This document shows positions 17,586-26,434 of a stretch of 64,000 bases of DNA, in pieces. The DNA is taken from assembly GCF_017916295.1 (NCBI RefSeq), contig NZ_JAFMSS010000003.1:381469-445468 (forward strand), in the 5' to 3' direction. Under the pieces are notes generated by a model that was given only the letters and a program-made list of their open reading frames with translations, was not told the origin of the DNA and did not search any database. How positions within the stretch are numbered: the first letter of the stretch is position 1; every line of letters starts with the position of its first letter. Made by a program: the position numbers and the translations under genes. Source of the stretch: Rubellimicrobium arenae (GTDB lineage Bacteria > Pseudomonadota > Alphaproteobacteria > Rhodobacterales > Rhodobacteraceae).

Positions 17586-18584
17586 TCACATGCGTCGCCG
17601 TTCGCTGTCGAGCATGGCCATCTGGGCCGCCGGGTAGCGTTCGCCGCGTGCCGCGTCCTTCGGGATGGCCGCCTCGACCGCCGCGACCAGCCCTGCGGCG
17701 GGATCGACCTGGAGTGCGCCCAGCGCCTCGCCCAGGCGCGCCCGGGTCCTTGCCCCGACCAGGGGCACGATGTCCTCCCCCTTGCCCAGTGCCCAGGCGA
17801 TCGCCGCCTGCGCGGGGCTGAGGCCAAAGGCTTGCGCAACCTCGCCCAGCCGCTCCGCGAGGCCGAGGTTCGCCTCGAGGTTCTCGCCCTGGAACCGCGG
17901 GCTGTGGGCCCGGAAGTCCCCCTTTGTCGCGATCCGGGGCGCATGACCGCTCATCAGGCCCCGTGACAGGACGCCATAGGCGGTGATGCCGATCCCCAGC
18001 TCCCGCGTCACATCCAGGATCTCGTCCTCGATCCCACGCGAGATCAGCGAATACTCGATCTGCAGGTCCGCGATCGGATGGACGTCCGCCGCTCGCCGGA
18101 TCGTCGCGGCCCCGACCTCCGAAAGACCGACATGGCGCACGTACCCGGCCTGCACCATCTCGGCGACGGCGCCGATCGTGTCCTCGATGGGCACGTTGGG
18201 ATCGAGACGGGAGGGGCGATAGATGTCCACGTGATCCACGCCCAGGCGCCGCAGCGTGTAGGCCAGCGCCGTCTTCACGGCCGAGGGCCGCGCGTCGTAG
18301 CCGAGCCAGCCGCCATCGGGCCCGCGCTGGGCGCCGAACTTGACGCTGAGGACCACCTCGTCACGGGGACGACCCCGCAGCGCCTCGCCGATCAGCATCT
18401 CGTTGTGGCCCATGCCGTAGAAGTCGCCCGTGTCGATCAGGGTGATCCCCGCCTCGAGAGCCGCATGGATCGTGGCCAGACTCTCCGAGCGATCCGCCGG
18501 GCCATACATGTCCGACATGCCCATGCAGCCGAGGCCAAGAGCCGAAACCTGGGGGCCGGTAGTTCCAAGTGTGCGCATCTGCAT
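17586..18584 (-). CDS. aldo/keto reductase
   Basis: A 332-residue NAD(P)H-dependent oxidoreductase of the YajO/AKR13-like group with the LGLGCMGMSDMYG signature at residues 16-28. The catalytic Asp and Tyr (DTGDFYG, about 52-58) and Lys (SVKFG, about 81) are visible. The position usually holding the catalytic His (QHRxDP in relatives) reads RPSRLDP, a variant in which the His is absent. Other AKRs of this branch carry similar substitutions, so it may still be active with altered chemistry. It is divergently transcribed from a LysR regulator 109 bp away, the classic arrangement of a LysR protein with its target. Confidence 0.85.
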   Translation of the reverse strand: MQMRTLGTTGPQVSALGLGCMGMSDMYGPADRSESLATIHAALEAGITLIDTGDFYGMGHNEMLIGEALRGRPRDEVVLSVKFGAQRGPDGGWLGYDARPSAVKTALAYTLRRLGVDHVDIYRPSRLDPNVPIEDTIGAVAEMVQAGYVRHVGLSEVGAATIRRAADVHPIADLQIEYSLISRGIEDEILDVTRELGIGITAYGVLSRGLMSGHAPRIATKGDFRAHSPRFQGENLEANLGLAERLGEVAQAFGLSPAQAAIAWALGKGEDIVPLVGARTRARLGEALGALQVDPAAGLVAAVEAAIPKDAARGERYPAAQMAMLDSERRRM

Positions 18585-18693
18585 CGTTCAACTCCCATGA
18601 CCGGCCTCGCGCCGGGGCTGGGATGGATTTACGCGCACAACAGCCCTCGGATAAGCTGGGCAATGAAGAATGGGGTGTACGGCAGAGCGAACA

Positions 18694-19599
18694 ATGGAAC
18701 GATTGCACCTGGACGCCCTGGACGCCTTTGCCGCCATCGTTCGTCATGGAAGCTTTCGGGGCGCGGCGACGGCCCGCGGGGTTTCCGCGTCCACCCTCAG
18801 CGACAGCCTGCGGGACTTGGAGGCACGGCTTGGCGTGCGCCTGCTGCACCGGACCACGCGCAGCGTCGCCCTGACCGAGGCCGGCGCGGCGCTCCTCGCG
18901 CGGCTGCAGCCAGCCCTGGGCGAGATCGCGGCCGCCCTGGACGACACCCGTTCCGCCCAGGCCGAGCCCGCAGGCGCCCTGCGGATCAACGCACCCACGC
19001 CCGCCATCGAGCTCGTGCTCGCGCCGATGGTGGCGGACTTCCTGGCGCTGCACCCGGCCGTGCGCCTCGAGGTGGCGGCGGAGACCTCGCTCATCGACAT
19101 CGTCGCCAAAGGCTTCGACGCCGGCGTGCGGTGGGGCGAGCACCTGGCGCAGGACATGGTCGCGGTGCCGCTCGGACCGCCGCAGCGATATGTCGTGGCC
19201 GCCGCGCCGGCGCTGGTCGACCGCGTTGGCGAGCCGCAGGATCCGGCGGACCTCCTGAACCTTCCCTGCCTCCAGATCCGCTTTGCGAGCGGCGCCGAAC
19301 CCGCGTGGGAGTTTGAGCGGGAGGGCAAGGTGGTACGCATCTCACCGCCAGCGCGGCTGGTCTCCACCAACGTCGCCCTTCTGACGCAGGCGGCCCTGGA
19401 CGGGGTCGGGTTCGTGGCAGCGTTCGACGGGTACGTCGACGAACATCTCGCGTCGGGGCGGCTTGTCAGCGTGCTCGACGACTGGTGCGAGACCTTTCCG
19501 GGACCGTTCCTCTACTACCCGAGCCGCCGACAACCCCCCTCGGCCCTGCGGGCTTTCGTGGATTTCGTGAAGGTAAAGCGGCGCAAGGAAGGGTGGTGA
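18694..19599 (+). CDS. LysR-family transcriptional regulator
   Basis: The ATG at 18694 gives 301 residues starting MERLHLDALDAF. This places the winged HTH (residues 3-62: FRGAATARGVSASTLSDSLR ... LLHRTTRSVALTEAG) at the usual position; an ATG eight codons upstream is less likely. The substrate-binding domain spans about 88-295 with IDIVAKGFDAGVRWGEHLAQ, typical of the YafC/PgrR-like LysR branch. It probably regulates the divergent aldo/keto reductase gene in response to an unknown metabolite. Confidence 0.88.
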   Translation: MERLHLDALDAFAAIVRHGSFRGAATARGVSASTLSDSLRDLEARLGVRLLHRTTRSVALTEAGAALLARLQPALGEIAAALDDTRSAQAEPAGALRINAPTPAIELVLAPMVADFLALHPAVRLEVAAETSLIDIVAKGFDAGVRWGEHLAQDMVAVPLGPPQRYVVAAAPALVDRVGEPQDPADLLNLPCLQIRFASGAEPAWEFEREGKVVRISPPARLVSTNVALLTQAALDGVGFVAAFDGYVDEHLASGRLVSVLDDWCETFPGPFLYYPSRRQPPSALRAFVDFVKVKRRKEGW

Positions 19600-20473
19600 C
19601 GCACGGCCGAACCCTGAACCGGATGCCGTCGTCAGCGCGAATTCGGAACCCCGGCCCTGTCCTGATCTCCGGTCCCATGCCCCGGCCTGACATCGGTGAA
19701 TCGCCCCCAGTCCTCGCCGGCTGGGCGGGCGCTCAAGGAGCGACGCACGAGGGCCAGCCTGCGGGGATCGGGCTGATAGAGCTTCACTGACCCTGCAGTC
19801 ACGGTCGAATTGGGCCAGCAACATCCGGCCACAAACACGAAAAATGGGCTAGGCCGGGGCTTCCGGCACCGCGGTGGCCCTGCCCGCGTCACACCCCTTC
19901 GTCCTTGCCCTCCGATGACGTCGCGTTCGGGACCAGCCAAGCAAAGGAATGCTGGCCGGGTCGCCGCGACGCGGGAGGCCCAGGCCAGCTGGGACGCTTG
20001 GCATATGCGCAAGGTGCCGCCGACCTCATGCGGCGCGACCACCAGGCGTTGGCCAGAGCCGAAGCCGGCCTCCCGATGGCAGGACGGATCGATCCCCGAT
20101 GGCTTGGCTCGCTGGCGTCACGGGTCCGGAGGGGGCGCCCTGGGCCGAACCCGAAACATCGGATGACCTCAGTCCTTCTGCAGGACTGCTCCGCAGGCTC
20201 GCCGTGGCAGGCCACCCAGACCGATCCGGTTGGTGAAACGTCACCCGAGTGCGAATCACCCTTCGCGTTTATTTTCAACCTAAAGCAGACCCGCAACAAC
20301 CAGCGGGACAGCCAGCGCCAATTAAGTCACAACTAAGGCCGAATTGAGAACCTGGCGAATGCCAGCCCGATTTCGTTCAACGTAGCTGACGACCCAATAA
20401 GGCCTTCATTCCCCCGTAAATCCGCTCCGGCTGCAACAATTCACTCTCTTGCAATCTATTGTTCACCTAAACG
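19600..20473. other. gene-free stretch
   Basis: The open frames here give low-complexity translations and lack ribosome binding sites. From about 20230 the DNA becomes clearly AT-richer, consistent with a promoter region for the downstream CTERM protein gene. No RNA gene was recognised. Confidence 0.4.
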
Positions 20474-20489
20474 CGCCATTAATATGGCG
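20474..20489. promoter_or_regulatory. inverted repeat upstream of the VPLPA-CTERM gene
   Basis: CGCCAT-TAAT-ATGGCG is a perfect 6-bp inverted repeat with a 4-base centre, 77 bp upstream of the ATG at 20566 in the AT-rich leader. It could be an operator or an mRNA-leader hairpin. The regulator is unknown. Confidence 0.3.
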
Positions 20490-20565
20490 ATCTTGCGGCA
20501 CAGAAATAGCACTGTTATGGCATGTCTGTCGGGTTCGAGAATCCGCGCCACATTTCGGAGATCAA

Positions 20566-21621
20566 ATGAAACACCTGTTTTTCGTCGCGGGCGCCGCGGC
20601 GACCGGCTTTGCATTTCCAAGTTTCGCCGGGACATTGAGCGCGACCGAGCTGCTCAACCAATTCAGCATCATCACGACCGGCAATCTCGATACGAACCAG
20701 GACAACTACGGGCGGGCCTATGTCGGAGGCGACCTGAACGTAACGCAGGGCAAGGCCGATTTCGCCAATCGCCCCCTGCCGCCGTCGCACCATCCCGATC
20801 TGATCGTGGAGGGCAACATGACCGGTGGGGCGGTCCGGGTCGGCAATGGCGGCACCGCAATGGCCGTCCGTGGCAACGTGACCTCGTCCGAGCTCCAGTT
20901 CGGCAATGTCCAGAACGGCGACGTCCTGATCGGCGGGTCCCTTTCGGCCAGCACCCTGATCAACAACCGCGAACGCGCGGATTTCGACGGCATCCGGGTG
21001 CAGCAGCACCTGACCGGCATGGCGGACTTCGATGCGCTTTTTCCCGACGACGTCGGGGGCGTGCTGGAGGCCGCGTCGCGGCAGCTGAGCGGCATGGGCG
21101 GGACCACGACCGCCCAGGTGACCGGAGGCGGCAACACCCTGACGATCTCCGCCACGGGTGGCGGGATCACGGTGGCCAATCTCGACATCGCGGACCTGGG
21201 CGGCAACGTGGGCCAGATCAGCATCGCGCTTGGCGCAGCGGATACGCTGGTCGTCAACGTGGCGGGAACCGATGTCACGATCCTGGACAATATCCTGGGG
21301 CTCCAGGACAGCGACGGGCAGCGGATCATCTGGAATTTCTATGAAGCCAGCCGGCTGGATCTTCAACGGAAGATCATCGGCTCGATCCTGGCTCCGAAGG
21401 CGCACCTCACCAACAGCACGGCGATCGAAGGTTCCATCTTCGCGCAGTCTGCGACCCTCCGGGGTCAGGTGCATCTGCAGCCATTCGCCGGAGAGGCTCC
21501 GCCGGCCGCGGTTCCGCTGCCTGCCGGCCTGCCGCTCCTTGCCGCAGCCCTCACCCTCCTGACCCTGGTGGCCCGCAGCCATCGCGCCGAGCGACGGCCG
21601 GTCGCTGTCAGCCGGATGTGA
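20566..21621 (+). CDS. choice-of-anchor A family surface protein with VPLPA-CTERM sorting signal
   Basis: The ATG at 20566 with GGAG 5 bases upstream gives 351 residues: signal peptide at 1-22 (FFVAGAAATGFAFPSFAG), then a repetitive beta-rich body. The body contains FSIITTGNLDT, GRAYVGGDLNV and IIGSILAPKAHLTNSTAIEGSIFA, all typical of the choice-of-anchor A domain. The C-terminus carries VPLPAGLPLL, a hydrophobic helix and an Arg-rich tail, i.e. the VPLPA variant of PEP-CTERM. The family is exported and thought to be processed by an exosortase; no exosortase gene is in the window. An ATG 39 codons upstream was rejected because it would bury the signal peptide. Confidence 0.85.
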   Translation: MKHLFFVAGAAATGFAFPSFAGTLSATELLNQFSIITTGNLDTNQDNYGRAYVGGDLNVTQGKADFANRPLPPSHHPDLIVEGNMTGGAVRVGNGGTAMAVRGNVTSSELQFGNVQNGDVLIGGSLSASTLINNRERADFDGIRVQQHLTGMADFDALFPDDVGGVLEAASRQLSGMGGTTTAQVTGGGNTLTISATGGGITVANLDIADLGGNVGQISIALGAADTLVVNVAGTDVTILDNILGLQDSDGQRIIWNFYEASRLDLQRKIIGSILAPKAHLTNSTAIEGSIFAQSATLRGQVHLQPFAGEAPPAAVPLPAGLPLLAAALTLLTLVARSHRAERRPVAVSRM

Positions 21622-21801
21622 ACCACCTCCGTCCGGGCCATCGGCCCAGGCCGGGGGTCCGCGGGCGGGGGCGAAGCTCCAGCCGCAGGCCCAGGCGAGC
21701 CGACCCGCGTGAAGCGGCCGCAAGGCCCGGACGTCATCGACCCGGTTGCCACCGGACCCGCGTGTGATGCTGTTACGAGTGCATGGCGTGTTGATGCCCC
21801 A

Positions 21802-21832
21802 GACAAGGCCGACACCAGTTGTCGGCCTTGTC
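21802..21832. terminator. strong bidirectional terminator-like hairpin
   Basis: GACAAGGCCGACA (21802-21814) and TGTCGGCCTTGTC (21820-21832) form a perfect 13-bp stem with loop CCAGT. It lies between the convergent CTERM gene and enolase-superfamily gene. No U-run follows on either strand, but the stem is very stable. Confidence 0.65.
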
Positions 21833-21969
21833 GCTCATTCCGCTCCCGGCCTGCCGGGATGCCGGTCAGGAGGCCACGCGCACCTCCACCTTGCGACCCA
21901 CCCGGCCCACAGCAGTTCGGGACGCCACAGATCTTCAGACCGCCACGGCCGAGACCGAGCCTTCCTGCT

Positions 21970-23109
21970 CTAGGGATAGGCCGTGGACCCGTCGGGCCTC
22001 AGCTCGATGCGTCGTTCCCAGTGCACGTAGTCATCGACCTTGAGGGCCCCCTCGTTGATCGTCACCCCCCAGCCGGGCCGGTCCGGGCGCAGTTCCAGGA
22101 ACCCACCGACCGGCCTGTAGGGATCCCGCACCCAGGGCGCGTGGATGGGCGGCTTGTACTCGAGCATCCGGAAGTTGGGCTGCGCGGCCGCGAAGTGGAC
22201 GTTATGCGCCGTGGCCAGCGGACCCATGGGATTGTGGGGCATCACGGTGACGAAGTGTGCATCCGCGATGTCGGCGATCCGGCGCATCTCTGTCAGCCCC
22301 CCCACCACCGCGATGTCGGGCTGGATGATGTCCGCCCCGCCCGCAGCCAGCAGCGCCAGGAACTCGAAGCGGTTGTAGAGCGACTCCCCGGTGGCCAGCG
22401 GGACCGACATGCGCGACTTCAGCCTGCCCCAGGCCGGGATGTGCTCGGGGCGCAGGGGCTCCTCGAGGAAGAGCGGGTCGTGGGGGGCGAGGGCCTCGGC
22501 CAGTTGCAACGCCCGGATCGGCTCGGTGATCTTGGCATGGGCGTCGAAGGCCAGTTCGAAATGTGACGGCAGGCGCCGCCGCATCTCGCCGAACCAGGCG
22601 CCTGCCGTCGCGCAAAGCTCGCCCCAGCGGCCCTGGAACGGACTGGACCGATAGGGCGAGAGCTTGAAGGCGGTGTATCCGCCCTCCGCGTGATGCCGCA
22701 TGATCTCGGCCACGGCGGCGTCCACGTCGGGCGCGCTGTAGACGCCGCAGTAGACCTGCACGCGGTCGCGGACGTTGCCGCCCAGGAGCATGTACACGGG
22801 CAGCTGTGCCGCCTGGCCCGCGACATCCCAAAGCGCGTGGTCGATCGCCGCGATGGCGGCCAGACCCAGAGCCCCGGGCGGGAAACGGGACTGCTGGATC
22901 AGCTTCTGGTTCAGGAAGGTCACGCGCCGCGGATCCTCCCCCTGGATCTGGAGGAACAGCCAGTCGAGCAGCGGGGCCAAGGCCCGGTCCGGACCGTGGT
23001 TGTAGGCCTCGCCCCATCCGGTGATGCCTGCGTCCGTGTCGATGGCGACCAGGAGCCGGGGCCGCTCGTCGACCCTCGTCATGAAGGTCCGAAGGCCGGT
23101 GATCCTCAT
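21970..23109 (-). CDS. mandelate racemase/muconate lactonizing-type (enolase superfamily) sugar-acid dehydratase
   Basis: A 379-residue enolase-superfamily protein. Visible active-site elements are K in FKLSPY (about 151), the D-x-H metal/base motif in AFDAHAK (about 186), E in FLEEPLRPE (about 213), E in ATGESLYN (about 240) and H in VMPHNPMG (about 290). DxH plus late His is the D-galactonate/D-arabinonate dehydratase-like subgroup, so dehydration of an aldonate to a 2-keto-3-deoxy acid is likely. It overlaps the upstream DapA-family gene by ATGA (23106-23109), so the two are translationally coupled. This fits a dehydratase followed by an aldolase or dehydratase of the DapA fold. Confidence 0.82.
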   Translation of the reverse strand: MRITGLRTFMTRVDERPRLLVAIDTDAGITGWGEAYNHGPDRALAPLLDWLFLQIQGEDPRRVTFLNQKLIQQSRFPPGALGLAAIAAIDHALWDVAGQAAQLPVYMLLGGNVRDRVQVYCGVYSAPDVDAAVAEIMRHHAEGGYTAFKLSPYRSSPFQGRWGELCATAGAWFGEMRRRLPSHFELAFDAHAKITEPIRALQLAEALAPHDPLFLEEPLRPEHIPAWGRLKSRMSVPLATGESLYNRFEFLALLAAGGADIIQPDIAVVGGLTEMRRIADIADAHFVTVMPHNPMGPLATAHNVHFAAAQPNFRMLEYKPPIHAPWVRDPYRPVGGFLELRPDRPGWGVTINEGALKVDDYVHWERRIELRPDGSTAYP

Positions 23110-24026
23110 GAGGCGAGCGCCTTGGCCGAGACGTTCCCCACGATCTGCGCCAGCCGCGCCCGTTCGTCGGTGGTCAGGCGCGGCACCCCGGGCAGGCGGA
23201 CCGGACCCGTCGCCTCGCCCAGGAGGGCCAGGGCTTCCTTCACGACGGTGACGTTCGCGCCGTTGTTGTAAAGGGTCCGCATCTGCTCGAAGCCCACGAT
23301 GCGGTCGATCTCCGCGCGCGCCTTGGGATAGTCGCCTGCCTCGAGCGCCGCATAGACGGCCAGCGAGATCTCGGGGAACACATTGACGAGCCCGGAGGTG
23401 AAGCCACGGGCGCCCAGCGCATAGAAGGGCGGCGCCCAGCCCTCGGCCAGCCCGCAGACCCAGATGGCGTCGCAGTGGCGCGTGGCGCGGATCGCTTCGG
23501 CGAACTGCATCATGTTGGTGGTGGCGTACTTGATCGCGACGAGGTTGGGATGGCCTGCCAGCCGGACCAGATCCGCGACCGCGGCCTCGTCCGAACGCAG
23601 GTAGGCCACCACCGGGATCTGCGCATGGTCCGCGATCCGCAGGAAATAGTCGATCTTCTGGGCAGGCCCGGCAAAGGGATCGGCGGGCCAGTGCACCATC
23701 ACCGCGCCCGCGCCGTCGGCGGTCGCCGCCGAGGTCAGGGCCTTGGCCTCGGTCAGCGACCGCCCGACCGCCGCCGTCACCAGGGCGCTGCCGCCCACTC
23801 CCTCGATCACGGCCGCCTGGAGCCGCCGGACCTCGTCGAAGGCCAACGAAAAGAACTCGCCCGTGTTTCCGGCCGCGATGACGTTGCGCACCCCGGCGGA
23901 CGCGATGCGGGCCGCGATCCCGGCCGAGCGCGCGGCATCCACGGCCCCCTCCGAGTCGTAGACGGTGATGGGGACGCCGGAGATCTGGCTGAGGGCGGCG
24001 GTGACCTGGGGGCTGATGCTGGGCAA
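23106..24026 (-). CDS. dihydrodipicolinate synthase-family lyase/aldolase
   Basis: A (beta/alpha)8 class I aldolase/lyase of the DapA family, 306 residues. Visible are the GNTGEF motif (about 51-56), the catalytic Tyr in PVVAYLRSD (about 138) and the Schiff-base Lys in LVAIKYATT (about 164). I prefer a TTG start at 24024-24026. AAGGA overlaps the TAA stop of the GntR gene and lies 7 bases upstream, and the length then fits the family. The ATG at 24086 would extend the protein 20 residues inside the GntR gene. The likely substrate is a 2-keto-3-deoxy sugar acid made by the coupled enolase-superfamily dehydratase; the alternative is a ketodeoxyglucarate-dehydratase-like role. Confidence 0.82.
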   Translation of the reverse strand: MPSISPQVTAALSQISGVPITVYDSEGAVDAARSAGIAARIASAGVRNVIAAGNTGEFFSLAFDEVRRLQAAVIEGVGGSALVTAAVGRSLTEAKALTSAATADGAGAVMVHWPADPFAGPAQKIDYFLRIADHAQIPVVAYLRSDEAAVADLVRLAGHPNLVAIKYATTNMMQFAEAIRATRHCDAIWVCGLAEGWAPPFYALGARGFTSGLVNVFPEISLAVYAALEAGDYPKARAEIDRIVGFEQMRTLYNNGANVTVVKEALALLGEATGPVRLPGVPRLTTDERARLAQIVGNVSAKALAS

Positions 24027-24036
24027 GGTTGTGTCC

Positions 24037-24729
24037 TTATCTGCCAAAAACTGCTGTGAGGTAGAGACGGCCCGACCGGAGGACATGGGCGCTCATCCGA
24101 GCGCTGGCCTCCTGCGGCTGTCCCGCGATGATGGCTTCGGCGATGCCCTTGTGTTCCTCGAAGGCGAGGCGGCTCTCGCCGGCATCCCGGTGGATGACCC
24201 GTCGGGCGCTGCCGTCGTAGAACTGCTGCTGCGCCACCATGCGCGTCAGGTGGCGGCTGCCCGACGCGGCGTGGATCGCGCCGTGGAAGGTTTCGTTGAG
24301 AAGGATCAGGCGCGCGATGTCCGCGGCCTCGGTCGCCTCGCGCATCAGCTGGACCGTCGCCCCGAGGCGCGCGCGGCCATCGTCGTCCACCCGCTCCGCG
24401 GCGAGGGCCGCGATCGGGCTCTCGAGGGCGGCACGGGCCAGGATCATCTCTTCGGCAAAGCTCGCGTCGAAGCGGACCACGACGCCGCGCCGTGGCAGCA
24501 CTTCCACGAGGCCCTCCGCCTCGAGCTGGCGCAGCGCCTCCTTCAGGGGCGTCGTCGAGATCTCCATCTCCTCGGCCAGCAGCCGTTCGTTCAGGCGCTG
24601 TCCCGACGGGAGCCGCCCCGAGATGATCGCCATCCGGAGCTGCTGATGAACATGCCCGCGCAGCGACTGCCGCGCCTCCGGAGCGATCGCGAGGGACGAT
24701 CGCGGCTCTTGGCCAGTTGCCTCTTCCAT
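24037..24729 (-). CDS. GntR-family (FadR/FCD) transcriptional regulator
   Basis: 230 residues. The N-terminal winged HTH (about 17-85: LRGHVHQQLRMAIISGRLPSG, LAEEMEISTTPLKEALRQLE) is followed by an FCD ligand domain (about 90-220). The FCD metal-site residues appear in the RxxL...NxxFHxAI pattern (LILLNETFHGAIH). It heads the gntR-dapA-dehydratase operon and faces the Dpp-type transporter operon. It is very likely the local repressor, relieved by the sugar acid or its breakdown product. The palindrome at 24765-24774 is its probable operator. Confidence 0.88.
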   Translation of the reverse strand: MEEATGQEPRSSLAIAPEARQSLRGHVHQQLRMAIISGRLPSGQRLNERLLAEEMEISTTPLKEALRQLEAEGLVEVLPRRGVVVRFDASFAEEMILARAALESPIAALAAERVDDDGRARLGATVQLMREATEAADIARLILLNETFHGAIHAASGSRHLTRMVAQQQFYDGSARRVIHRDAGESRLAFEEHKGIAEAIIAGQPQEASARMSAHVLRSGRLYLTAVFGR

Positions 24730-24764
24730 CCCATCGACCTCGGCTGTTGCGGCGTTTTGAAATC

Positions 24765-24774
24765 TGATATATCA
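24765..24774. promoter_or_regulatory. probable GntR/FCD operator
   Basis: TGATATATCA is a perfect 10-bp palindrome in the 103-bp gap between the divergent gntR and ABC-transporter genes. FCD-type GntR proteins usually bind short AT-centred palindromes of this size. Occupancy would control both operons. Confidence 0.6.
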
Positions 24775-24832
24775 AGTTTCAGGGAGCGTCGAGTCCTTCT
24801 GGACGGTCGGCGAGGAAAACCGGGAGGATACC

Positions 24833-26428
24833 ATGATTCGAACGACGACGCTGATCGGGGCGGCAATGGCCGCCCTCATGGCCGCTCAGGCCCTGCCCGC
24901 CTTGGCCAAGACTCCCTCGGATCAGCTCGTCATCGGCATGGACATGTCCTCCATGCGGGGCCTCGATCCGCAGGAGCTGAACCAGTTCGAGGCGGCCGAG
25001 ATCGTCGCCAACCTTTATGACAGGCTCGTCACCCTCCCGGCCGACGACATCACCAGGGTCGAGCCGATGCTGGCGACGTCCTGGACGGTGTCGGAGGACG
25101 GCAAGAGCTTCACCTTCACGCTGCGCGACGACGTGGTCTTCCATTCGGGCAACCCGCTCACCGCGCGCGACGCCGAGTACAGCCTGCGCCGTCTCGTGAA
25201 GCTGGGCCTCGCTCCGGCGCGCGACCTCACGCAGTGGGGGCTGACGGCCGAGAACGTCGACCAGATGATCCGCGCCACGGACGACCATACGCTCGTGGTG
25301 GAATTGCCCGAGGTCTGGAACAGCGACCTCGTCCTGTATTCGTTGGCGTCGTTCTCGACCTCGGTGGTCGACAGCGCGCTGGTCGAGGAGAACATCCAGG
25401 ACGGCGATTCCGGTCGCGCGTTCCTGCAGACGGCGGACGCCGGATCGGGCCCCTACACGCTGCGCACCTGGCGCGCGAACGACCTGCTGATCGCGGAAGC
25501 CTTCGAGGATTACTGGGGCGGCGCGCCGGCGATGACCCGGGTCCTTCTCCGCCACATGCCCGAAAGCACCGCGCAGCGGCTGCAGCTCGAGGCCGGCGAC
25601 ATCGACATCGCGACGCGCCTGTCCTCCTCCGATCTCGACGCCCTGTCCGGCAACCCCGAGATCGAGATCCAGACCACGCCCGGGGTCGGCTTCTACTACA
25701 TCGCGCTGAACCAGGAGAACGAGATCCTGGCCAACCCCAAGGTGCGCGAAGCCTTCCGCTACCTCATCGATTACGACGGCCTGGCGAACTCGGTGATGCG
25801 CTACTACGGCCGGATGCAGCAGACCATCGTGCCGGCCGGGATGCCCGGGGCGCTGGAGGAGAACCCCTACAGCTTCGATCCCGCGCGAGCCAAGGAACTG
25901 ATCGCCGAGGCGGGCTACCCGGACGGCTTCACCCTGACCTACTACGCCACGCCGGTGACGCCGGAGTACGAGATCGCGCAGTCCATCCAGGCCAACGCGG
26001 CCGATGCGGGCATCACCCTCGACCTCCAGGCCGGCGATCACATCGGCGACTTCCGCGAACGGAACTACGAGGTCTTCTCGGCCCGGACCGGCGAGCGCCT
26101 GCCGGACCCGCACGCTGTGCTCCAGTCCTATGCCCAGAACCCGGACAACAGCCGCGAGGCGAACCTTGCCGGCCTGATGGCCTGGCGCGCAGCCTGGGAC
26201 GTTCCGGCCGAGCTTCAGGATCTGGTGACCCAGGCCGCGCACGAGACCGACCCCGCCCGGCGGACCGAGCTCTACACAACGATCAACCGGATGTACCTCG
26301 AAAGCTCGTCGCCGCTCATCACCTCGTTCCAGCGTTTGGACGCCCGGGCCCTTCGTGGCGCCGTGGACGGCTACCAGGGCCACACGACCTGGATCACGAG
26401 CTGGCACGACGTGACCAAGGCCGAGTAA
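24833..26428 (+). CDS. ABC transporter substrate-binding protein, peptide/Dpp family (SBP family 5)
   Basis: 531 residues with a Sec signal peptide at 1-25 (LIGAAMAALMAAQALPALAK). The SBP_bac_5 fold is recognised from LDPQELNQFEAAEIVANLYDRL, TFTLRDDVVFHSGNPLTARD and the family-typical NPKVREAFRYLIDYDGLANSVM. There is no lipobox, so it is a soluble periplasmic binder. GGAGGATACC precedes the ATG. Although the family is called dipeptide-binding, many members bind sugar acids, opines or oligosaccharides. Linkage to the dehydratase/aldolase pair favours a sugar acid or its conjugate. Confidence 0.88.
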   Translation: MIRTTTLIGAAMAALMAAQALPALAKTPSDQLVIGMDMSSMRGLDPQELNQFEAAEIVANLYDRLVTLPADDITRVEPMLATSWTVSEDGKSFTFTLRDDVVFHSGNPLTARDAEYSLRRLVKLGLAPARDLTQWGLTAENVDQMIRATDDHTLVVELPEVWNSDLVLYSLASFSTSVVDSALVEENIQDGDSGRAFLQTADAGSGPYTLRTWRANDLLIAEAFEDYWGGAPAMTRVLLRHMPESTAQRLQLEAGDIDIATRLSSSDLDALSGNPEIEIQTTPGVGFYYIALNQENEILANPKVREAFRYLIDYDGLANSVMRYYGRMQQTIVPAGMPGALEENPYSFDPARAKELIAEAGYPDGFTLTYYATPVTPEYEIAQSIQANAADAGITLDLQAGDHIGDFRERNYEVFSARTGERLPDPHAVLQSYAQNPDNSREANLAGLMAWRAAWDVPAELQDLVTQAAHETDPARRTELYTTINRMYLESSSPLITSFQRLDARALRGAVDGYQGHTTWITSWHDVTKAE

Positions 26429-26434
26429 TCCCGC

